From Lingula anatina (lineage: Eukaryota; Brachiopoda; Lingulata; Lingulida; Lingulidae): 30,446 nt of DNA. The notes under the pieces are model-generated. The model ran no database searches, was not told the DNA's origin, and saw only the letters and a program-made list of their open reading frames with translations. Shown one piece after another: positions 22,301-30,446 of this stretch. The stretch covers positions 1-30,446 of the forward strand of contig NW_019776163.1 in assembly GCF_001039355.2 (NCBI RefSeq), read 5' to 3'. Each line of letters opens with the position of its first letter. Positions within the stretch are counted from its first letter, which is position 1. Position numbers and translations under genes: made by a program.

Positions 22301-25300
22301 TTAAGATGGATAACCACTCCATACACTTTCCGAGTAAGGCTAAAAACTTTTTAATTGCCCCACATCCTCTATAAGGTCAGAAATTAAATAGTCACTCCAT
22401 CAGCTGATATACTTAGAGCTTGGAACTAATTAAGTTATGCAGAGTCAACATGACTGGAAATGGTGTTTTTGTACAAAATGGAGAAGCCTACACCTGATAC
22501 CTGGTAAACCCTACCGTCACCAGCATAAAGACAGAGGTAATAAATCAGTATGCTAATCCCAGTACTAGTTCCCTATCAGAAAGGTCCTATGGGAAGGTAT
22601 AAGCCAGAAACTATCAGGAAGTCTGAAGATAAGTGATGACAAATACCTAAATAAGAACTGCCAGAGCTTTACTGTCTGGCACACACTTGGTTTACTACTT
22701 TTCATGAACATCAAGTTGCAAGCACAGTGCCACAAGGCAATTTTTTAATATCTGTGCAAGCTACTTTAATGGAAGTTTGACTACCTGAATGCAAACAACT
22801 TCAGAAAAAAAGATCTCAGCTGAAGTTGAAATGGCTTTATCACAAAGAGGTTTTGAACAATATCAACATTCCATAGTAATGTTAAATAGTTTTCTCATTA
22901 CTATTTTAGTACTCATTTGTGGGTTGTATTCTCGGCTGTATTTTTAAGCCTACGTTCTATCAAAATTTCAACATTCTTCAAAACAGCATTTAATCCAACA
23001 AAAACTGACACATTACAAAATGTGTACACTTTGGCTCAAAGTGTGAAATACTACCATGTTTTCGTATATGAAGAGTCTTATTTATTGACTGATGTAAGAG
23101 TTGGCTTACACGTGAACGCCCAAATAATCTTCACAAACTACATAGAGCAGAATATAGCAAACAATTGGCTGAGACGAACAACAAACAAAAATGGACCAAT
23201 GTGGTAATCCAAATATCAAATCCGCAAATACAAATAGATGGTGGAAGCGTTTGACTGACATATACTCTGCCACTGTCACATTTTTCTTTATTTAAATGCT
23301 TTCACCAAAGTAAATGTGTCAGGTCAGCTTTAAGATATCTTATATAACTTGTAACTGTGCAATGAACCGATGTTACTTTTCAAAATTACATGTCTAATGA
23401 AACCACATGATCTCCAAAAGGACACCTTCAGGTGTTACAGGAGCAGACACAGGTGGCGGAGCTCTATAATTTTACCTGTGTTATCAAGGTTAAACAGGTG
23501 GGCAAAGGGGTGAACACAGTACCCATATCTCACCCGCTGACACCAAAGGATATCTTTTATCTTTGAAAAATGTGTGCAATTCCCATCCCAACTTACATGA
23601 AAATGTCAATATCATTATTACATAAAACATGAGGGAAAACTAAAGGATCTAAAGGATGCAAGATGAAATAAACATTGTCAATGAATAACAATCTCATTAG
23701 TTTTTTATGCCCCTCTATAATTATGGAAACAAGGATGTTATTTATACTGAGTCAGAGTGCAAAAAATCTAGGATATATGCACTCAATGATATTGATAAAA
23801 CCTACATGTAGTCCAGTGTCAATTGCTGTTAAGAACCAATACCGGTGCCATACCTTTTTCTAAAACATACTTTTTTTTTTTTACAAATCTTGACTCATTT
23901 TATACACTGTATCAATCTCTCTAAGCAAGACTATTTACCATAAAGTACAACTGCTTTGTACACTGGTAGAAATCTTTTATGTTTAATCCAATAAAATTTT
24001 TTTTGTATACAGTTACGCATATAAATATTTCAGGTACAAGTCTAATATATAGATTGATAAATTATTAATTCTACAGTTTGTGTAATGGACTACATCACAA
24101 CTTGATCAGAGTTTATTGCCTTAGATAAATGTGTCTACTTTTTAGTTCTAGGCATCTCTTTCTGATGGGGTCCCAGTGAAATCATATGGGCCCCTCTGAA
24201 TTATGCCCTAACTCTCCAATATTCACTGCACATGTTTAATTGCTGTAGCTTATGCAGAACCAAAGGTAGTGTTTATATTGCCTTCAATTCAAGATATATA
24301 GGTCATGTAAATACCTATGTAAACCTTGCATTTGAACCCCACAAGAATGACTGAATTACATTAATATTTGAATTTCTATTCCATTGTATGTAAATGACCT
24401 GCTGCAAAGAAGAACAAACACTTCCCGAGGCCAAAAAAGACAAGGAGGAATTATACCATTCGACCCATTTGGACTTAGTGTGGACACCTAAAAGCCTTAT
24501 TCATTCTTATGTAAAAATGGAACCTAATAAAGTCTTGGAAGTTTGAGTTAAAATGTCCAGAAAAGTTGATAATGAAAGACCTCCCATTAAACTTAATTGC
24601 AAGAGAGGTTACATAATGATTAATAATTTCAATGGACTGCAATTCCATCAATATATCTCTAACAAACTGAGATCAATGCACATGAAATACACTACTGGGG
24701 TATAAGGAACTGAATAAATCCAATCAATTTGGCATGTTATTTTGATATTCATTACTCAGAAGGTTGAGGTTTACAAATTAGATCTCCAGAAAATAAAGAA
24801 CTCCTGAAATTTTCTTGCAACGAAAGAAAGAAAAGTCTGTTCATAGATGAGTAACTCTAGTGGCATGTGTGCACTTCTCCTGGTCCATGTGGCATTTGTT
24901 TGTTATTAACCATTAGACAAATAACCCTGTATCTCCAGAGTGAGAACCCTAATTTTCCCGTGCTGACCTACCACACAGAATCCAGACCGTGATTCAGAAT
25001 CCATCTAGCTAAAAATACAGCTTCCTTCAAGCTCTCTTAATTTAGAGTTAAAAGCCAAATAATACAGTGCCCTACAGTGTATATATACTAGGTGGCACTT
25101 GAGATCAGTCTTGATCCATTACATGAAGCTGGCAGCATTTTGACCACAAAACAAATTCTCATGAGTGATGTTGCTTTCAATTATTCATAATACAGAACAA
25201 TCAGACTACAGAAGCCTTTTTAAATGTTGTATGACCTGGAGAAAGTAATCAAGGTTTAAAACCCATGATTATCAGTCAAAGTTCCACTTTTAAATAACGG

Positions 25301-26701
25301 CATCCCTTGCTACAGTTCATACATACTCAGCAACTTTTCACATGGGTATAGTATTACTAAATAAAATAATGATTTTTTTGTTTCAATGTGTTTGGAACAG
25401 AAGGAACTTGAGAGGCAGGACATAACATGTATGTGATTATTGGCAAAAATAGCCTGAAGTGTCACAAGTAATTTCCAGCTGTTACCATGAGATTGAACAT
25501 GGCGAAATGACTCATCGCAAATTAGAACCTTTGGTAAGATTTGAACTAGGAGGTTTATGCCTGGCAGAAATATCTCACTGACTTATGTTAAAACAATTTA
25601 TTTTAAAATCCCAATGTATGAGTGCATTTTATGACCTTAAGCCATTGTGTGATTGTCCTCACTAAAGAAGAGCACTCAACTATATCATAGTATACTTATG
25701 TTAAGTAGTTTAACCCCATAACAACCATCTGACAGGTGGTCTAATTTGGCAGATATGTCTTTATTAAAACACAAGTCTATCTTAACACAGTATGTAATAT
25801 TCAAGTTGGACCTCACTGCACCTAAATTTTATGGGGCAATTATTTTTGCCTGGGGTAAATACCAATCAATTATATTTGCCTGAGGTAAATACCCATTTTT
25901 TAGCTAGGAGTGGGCATACCATTACTTAAAAGACCTATGTGATGAGACAATGATTAGTACAGGTTATCTAATAAAAGTCTATCTTTAAGACAACAATGTT
26001 TAGTTTTCAAGGGATGGGGGGGCATGTATAATGCTTGAGATTGTTACCTATTTCCATTATCATGCTAAACATGTAAATAAATTTATCATTGATGTATATG
26101 TGTGTTATATATCATTCCTAAGCTGGAGCATNAAATATCATTCCTAAGCTGGAGCACATGTAAATGTTTTACCTACCACCAGTCAATTGAAAGTCTGTCT
26201 TCAAATTAAAGACAACTTTTTTTTTTCTTCTAGACTTGGATTGGTGTATTAGCCAAAATCATCACAAAAATGCTTAGAACTTAACAGTGGATTAAAATCA
26301 TTTCATAATGCTAAAGGTGTAAACAGACTTATATAGGCAAGCTCTTGAACTATTTTAACTCTAAGTTATAAACATCATATTTTGGTAAAAATTGTCCATT
26401 TTGATCATACCAAAATAATTTTTATCCAATTAAAATGCTTATTACTCCACATAGGTAAGCACTTTGCTGGGATGCTTTGAAACAGTGGTTGACGTCTTTG
26501 TCTGCCAGTTTGTTCAAGTGTATGTGGTGATTTTTTATAAATACATACATTGTTTTCTATCTGGGCAACATTAAGGCCTAAATCATTTAAAAGGGCCGTT
26601 TAATAAAATGCAAGATATCGTAACACATTAAATAACTTTACAGCGAACGAAATAAATCAAGATGATCTCCATCAACCAATTATTTATGCTAAGATTCGTG
26701 G

Positions 26702-26746
<45 letters not shown>

Positions 26747-27185
26747 AAATGTTTAGATGATCAGGAAAATATCATGTGTAAACCTGTATAATACAGTGTA
26801 TACATGACAACATGGTACGGGCGCCACTGGTCTCCCATCTGTCACGTTTTGGTCTGTACATGTAGAAGGACACTTACATCCTATGTTATATAGTCTGGAT
26901 ACTTACTTCACAGTCATATAAATCCCTTAACTGATCGTCAACCCAATCTTCCACTTTAAGTCTCTTTCGAATTAAAACCATTTGCTGTGCTCCATATTTT
27001 GCTGTAAAATATTTCTGTTTCTGTTCATGCACTTCATCTCGTTTCGTTGGTGTGTGAAAGTTCACAGCATGATTTCCCGGTGAAGTATTGTTGTGGACAG
27101 TGTTAGCAGGTGCTGCGGCGTTCCTATACGAGTTCATGTCAGCTACTGCTGGAGTAGTCCCTGTACTTGTGAACGTCGCCATCAC
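17116..27185 (-). CDS. PPP1R14: Protein phosphatase 1 inhibitor, PPP1R14/CPI-17 family
   Basis: Phosphorylation-dependent inhibitor of PP1 (myosin phosphatase in the vertebrate CPI-17 member). Exons, 5' to 3' on the minus strand: 27185-26907 (93 codons), 19147-19061 (29 codons), 17546-17505 (14 codons), 17157-17116 (13 codons and TAG). All introns are phase 0 with gtaagt donors and good acceptors, giving 149 residues; vertebrate members have about 147. Residues 1-55 are low-complexity Ala/Thr/Asn. The PHIN domain follows: KYFTAKY aligns with VTVKY around CPI-17 Thr38, so Thr61 is the expected phospho-switch. RKRLKVEDWVDDQLRDLYDC, then CEIDLDEVLDLD and a C-terminal helix KFIEELL match the family in order. 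Between KY and KRL there are about three residues more than in the vertebrate forms I recall. Either of two adjacent Met codons could start translation. Confidence 0.88.
17158..19060 (-). other. PPP1R14 introns 2 and 3 around a 42-nt exon
   Basis: Intron 3 (17504-17158) and intron 2 (19060-17547) flank the 42-nt third exon (17546-17505). Intron 3 contains a 23-base poly-A run at about 17228; intron 2 contains a duplicated 20-mer (ATAAGATAATACAGAAATCA type, about 17384-17421, in intron 3) and (GA)n at 17962-17985. Nothing else was recognised. Confidence 0.7.
17962..17985. repeat. (GA)n microsatellite
   Basis: About twelve AG units inside PPP1R14 intron 2. Confidence 0.95.
20868..20932. repeat. 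Short diverged tandem duplication
   Basis: TTGTCAGTGCATGGTCCATG...TATACACC is followed by TTGTCAGTGTGTGGTGCATG...TTTACACC, a unit of about 38 bp. Confidence 0.6.
25834..25890. repeat. Short tandem duplication, unit about 29 bp
   Basis: TTTTTGCCTGGGGTAAATACC is followed closely by TATTTGCCTGAGGTAAATACC, both preceded by CAATTAT. Confidence 0.65.
26109..26156. repeat. Duplicated 22-mer around an unresolved base
   Basis: ATATCATTCCTAAGCTGGAGCA stands on both sides of the n at 26132. Exact duplication across a single n looks like two contig ends placed side by side without being merged, rather than real DNA. Confidence 0.8.
26703..26745. repeat. (TG)n microsatellite
   Basis: An uninterrupted run of about 21 TG units in PPP1R14 intron 1. 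Confidence 0.95.
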
Positions 27186-29079
27186 TTCACAACACGAACA
27201 CCATGCACCCTACAGTTTATCGTCTGAAAATAGTGCGGTCATCTGTTCAATAAATATTACTTCGCGGAGAGGGGGGAAACCTCACGTGCCAGGATCACAT
27301 TTGAAAGGTGCGTGCGGTTAAACGTCTTTATTATATTGCTATGCTGACTGTTCCCATTCAAATTTTACCAGTTGTCTTTTCTCTTCGTACCTTGGTAGAA
27401 ATAAATCTGCTAAGAATGCAAACGAACTTTTTTCTTCACACCTGGCGCATAAGAATATCGGTTCAGGTTTGTGAGGAGGCCTGTCAGGTATATTGATGTA
27501 TTGAAAAAAATCAGCGTCATTTAAGATCACGTTTCGGGTCAAGTTACAGTCTAAATTATTTCAAATGTAACAATTACAAAGGGAGTTTTGGCATACTTTT
27601 TTGAATTGAATGTAAACAAACCGTAAATCAATATACATATTTAGGCTCCACTTTAAGATCTGCAGCCTTTGCGTTTTTATTTTTTTTCACAACAGGAGCT
27701 AGATAATGTTCATTATAAGTTGGCCTTGATAAAATCACTTTGAGAACACCTCGAAAAAAAATTCTATTTAAAGTCGACTTGTTATATATCCATATGTATT
27801 AATCTCTCCGTTTGGTTCGAAACGGTAACATCTTGTTTTAATGAAATTAATATAATGAGAATTCCTTTATTCACAATGGCTGGGAGTAACACTTTTATTT
27901 AGAGAAAATGTTCCGCTGGCAATATTTTTTTCCTCATGTGTAACGATAGATTTTCTCCTTTTTCGTAATCGACACTACAGCTAGTAGTCACAGTGAGACA
28001 AGTATGAGAAAATTGATTTTGCGTGAATTGCTCACCTGCTATAAAATAATTAATTGTACATCTGATCAATTCTTGAAACTATCTAGCTTTTAAAAGATAA
28101 AAATTACAGCATATTAAACGCAAAAAATGTGTTTACAGAAACAAACGAATATTTAAAAAAAAACATCACAAGTATGCACTTACGTCGGTTTGAGGGAGAA
28201 CCGATTTTACATGATTTGAGGACTCACGTTTAAAACAAGGGCCGACACGCTTTCTTATCTTCTTTGTTTACTCCAACAGTCTCGATGGGTTGGTTCTTAG
28301 ACAGATAAGAAATAAAATTCCAAATACCAGAAGATAATGGAACTCATTTATAATACGAGCCTGGCGGCTTTGCCGAGTTTGGTTGTGTTAGAGAAGGCAA
28401 TGTTTAAATGGCGCAATCTCTTTAGGAGTTGGTTGGTTTTTAACAGACTGCCCCCCTCCCCCTTTTTTATTATTTTTTCTTTTTTTATTATTTATTTATT
28501 TATTTATTTTAGACAACCTTGGACCTCTCATTGCACAGGAATACTTAAAAATAGACACAGTAACACATTGTCTTGGTGCTTACTTGTTTACATAATGTTT
28601 CTTTATTAGAATCATAACAGATGTGTTGGTACATGTAAAATTAATCTTCAACAAAATGTACCATTGTGCCTGCTATATCAACCACAATATTTAAGCACTG
28701 AAACTGGGTGTTTAATGAAAAAGTATTTCTTTGTGCAAATATCCTTTTACAATTTATATGTATAAACAAAGAAGCCATGAAGAACATCAAAGTTTAAGAA
28801 AAAATATATTTATACTTTAAATTTCAATAGATTATGTGAATACTGTGAAATAATTATATAAGTTATGTGAATACAGTGGAAGAAAACATTTATGAAAAGA
28901 TACATATATAAAGTATTTGAGATATCAAGCGACGCATGCAAACCATTTCCACTAGTTTCGAAAACAACTAAAATAAATTCAACATGCCAAGTCATAATAT
29001 AAATAAATCAATCCTTCGTTCTGCCAAAAAAAGCTTTAAAACTGCACATTCTTCAAAATATTGGTTGTAAAGTGACCTA
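27186..29079. other. Spacer between PPP1R14 and the HAO gene
   Basis: Holds the PPP1R14 leader and promoter region (minus strand), where a CACGTG E-box lies at 27283-27288 with no clear TATA box. A T-rich, TTTA-repeat stretch lies at 28450-28512. No additional gene was recognised; open frames at 27088-27542 overlap the PPP1R14 start antisense or lack support. Confidence 0.5.
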
Positions 29080-29085
29080 TTTATT
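29080..29085 (-). promoter_or_regulatory. Candidate poly(A) signal of the HAO gene
   Basis: AATAAA on the minus strand, about 320 bases past the HAO stop codon. It is the first canonical hexamer I found downstream; use is inferred. Confidence 0.4.
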
Positions 29086-29405
29086 CATTCCTCCAATTGG
29101 TAAAAGTACCATAAATGATGTAGTACTGGCCACACCATGCATCGTTATCATATATGTTTAAATTTTTCACTAAATATTATCTTTATGTATGTAAAAACAT
29201 AAAACTCTAAAAAATGCTACTAAAATTTTGATAATTTTCATGGTTATGTGGCCATTTGCCAACTCTGGACTTTTTTAACAAAGAATGATGTGGAAGTGTG
29301 TATTACAGGGTGATCATTAAATTGGATAAATTTGGGCTTGGGCTGAAAACCCATCAAATCTCTGTGTTATCACAGTCTTGTACCATTACCCTTGCTTGTG
29401 TCAGT

Positions 29406-30372
29406 TTACAGTTTTGGATGAAGATAATATGACTGATGCACCACCAAAGAACTGTTAATGTCAGATAAGCTGGCACAACCTGAAAAAAAAAATGAAATAA
29501 TATATCACTTAAAACTCAACATATATGATACCCTATTACTTCTTCAGTTGCAAAATTGTGACATCAAATATGAGATAAAACTGTCTTAAGGAGTGTTTAT
29601 ACTACAACAAATTATTTTCCTAGAAAACAAGAAAAAAAGAATGACATAAGTTACAGAGTTAATCATACTTCATGATGCTGACTTGAACATATATATTAAT
29701 GCATGAAATGCTATTAGACTTTTCAAGAATTTACCCTCTACCAGAGAGATGTGCATGGAATTAGCCTGAGAAAAACCTTTGAATATCTAGTGAAAAATCT
29801 ATCTATGGGTATTAAGCATTATGGCAATGGCTTGCACAGGATGATCAGCAAATCCTGCTAAAATTAGTAAGTGGAAAATTATGCTTTTAAAAAGAAAGCT
29901 AGGATTCACCCTCCCCCCAATAACTTCTCCAAGTGGCAAACTGTACCTGCTAGGGCCATGGCTAAGCTTAGCTCATCTCTAAGAATCTGGAGAATTGTCT
30001 TCACACCTGCCTCACCCTAAATATTGAAAAGAATATAAGGCTGACAAGAAGCATAGGCTGTTGGGAATTTATAGGAAACATTTTTGAACTCATTTGGTTG
30101 GACTGTAAGGAAAAATTTAAAAGAAACAAAATCTGGTAAAACTTCTACATCTCTAGTCTGTTATTTGATGCAAATTTGGGTAAGAAAATATAACTTATTA
30201 TAGGTATTCTTACATCATAGGCCAGCCCATACAGTGCAGGTCTACCAATGAAAACTGCTTTAGCTCCTAATGCCAGAGCTTTTAGTACATCTGTGCCTGT
30301 TCTGACACCCCCATCCAAGTAGACTTCACACTGGCCATTCACGGCACGCACCACCTCAGGTAAAACATCAAT
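29406..30372 (-). CDS. HAO1: (S)-2-hydroxy-acid oxidase (glycolate oxidase-like), C-terminal exons, cut by window edge
   Basis: Peroxisomal FMN enzyme oxidising glycolate or related 2-hydroxy acids to 2-oxo acids with release of H2O2. Three exons on the minus strand: 30372-30214 (53 codons), 30016-29947 (23 codons plus one base) and 29479-29406 (ending in TAA). Phases fit and all donors are GT. Exon one encodes [13 protein letters not shown], then [20 protein letters not shown] and [15 protein letters not shown], the FMN phosphate-binding end of the TIM barrel with the conserved DGG..R and GRP. Exon two encodes the helix [12 protein letters not shown]. Exon three encodes [18 protein letters not shown] and the C-terminus PKL. 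The catalytic His and substrate Arg lie in exons outside the window. The C-terminus is in the position of the peroxisomal targeting signal, normally SKL-like. HAO1 versus HAO2 identity cannot be settled from this part. Confidence 0.9.
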
Positions 30373-30418
30373 CTAAGAAAAATAGTAGACATACATAGGA
30401 AATATATATCTCACTCAC

Positions 30419-30443
30419 TTTTTTTTCTTTTTTTTTTTTTTTT
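30419..30443. repeat. T-rich run at the right edge
   Basis: About 25 bases of almost pure T within the HAO intron, close to the end of the window. Confidence 0.9.
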
Positions 30444-30446
30444 GCG

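Larger units (their letters stand above)
19148..26906 (-). other. PPP1R14 intron 1, about 7.8 kb
   Basis: Bounded by the donor gtaagt (minus strand, 26906-26901) and the acceptor ttcatttcag (ending at 19148). It contains A-runs at about 19362-19391, C-rich DNA near 20990-21020, a (TG)n run at 26703-26745, and small local duplications at about 20868-20932 and 25834-25890. Open frames on the plus strand at 21298-21786 and 21938-22354 are the longest here but show no recognisable domain. I see no nested gene. Confidence 0.65.

Noticed and set aside
21298-22354. Longest open frames in PPP1R14 intron 1 (162 and 138 codons) as a nested gene
   Set aside because: No domain, no splice or promoter context, low-complexity pieces such as CACACV, and stops in the surrounding DNA. 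Chance frames are expected in 7.8 kb.
1-30446. tRNA, rRNA, CRISPR array or prokaryotic operon
   Set aside because: No tRNA box pair or cloverleaf, no rRNA-like segment and no regularly spaced direct repeats with unique spacers were seen; the gene structure is clearly that of an animal nucleus.

Overview
The window is nuclear DNA of an animal, most likely a marine invertebrate. The coding exons are short and separated by long, AT-rich introns. Splice sites are of the usual animal type, the standard code fits every exon, and simple repeats and short foldback elements are common. The species cannot be named from the sequence. The protein families are found across animals, and a dispersed repeat at 8606-8843 is of a kind I recall from invertebrate deuterostome and mollusc genomes.

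Four genes can be supported; all exon borders below were built by hand from reading frame, splice motifs and family knowledge. (1) 1145-2790 (+) is a small three-exon gene for a secreted 67-residue peptide with eight cysteines in the mature part. It has a TATA box and initiator at the expected spacing and a third exon that is entirely 3' UTR. (2) 5263-11890 (+) is GFM2, the mitochondrial EF-G2 / ribosome-recycling GTPase. Eight exons are visible, and the exon that should carry the P-loop (G1) is absent next to an unresolved base at 6597. Two of its introns use GC donors. (3) 27185-17116 (-) is a PPP1R14/CPI-17-type inhibitor of protein phosphatase 1, with four exons, a 7.8-kb first intron and two terminal exons of 42 nt each. 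(4) 30372-29406 (-) is the 3' end of a peroxisomal (S)-2-hydroxy-acid oxidase (HAO/glycolate oxidase) gene, three exons, ending in the unusual C-terminus PKL; the rest lies beyond the right edge.

Between the genes are a 520-bp PIF/Harbinger-type element with 143-bp inverted repeats and TTA target-site duplications (2873-3392), a second foldback element of 305 bp (5695-5999), a field of diverged tandem repeats (about 13570-15180), microsatellites, and two single-base gaps. GFM2 and PPP1R14 converge on an apparently gene-free stretch (11891-17115); PPP1R14 and HAO are arranged head to tail. The four genes have unrelated jobs (secretion, mitochondrial ribosome recycling, phosphatase control, peroxisomal oxidation), so nothing suggests a functional cluster. 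The least familiar item is the cysteine-rich peptide gene.
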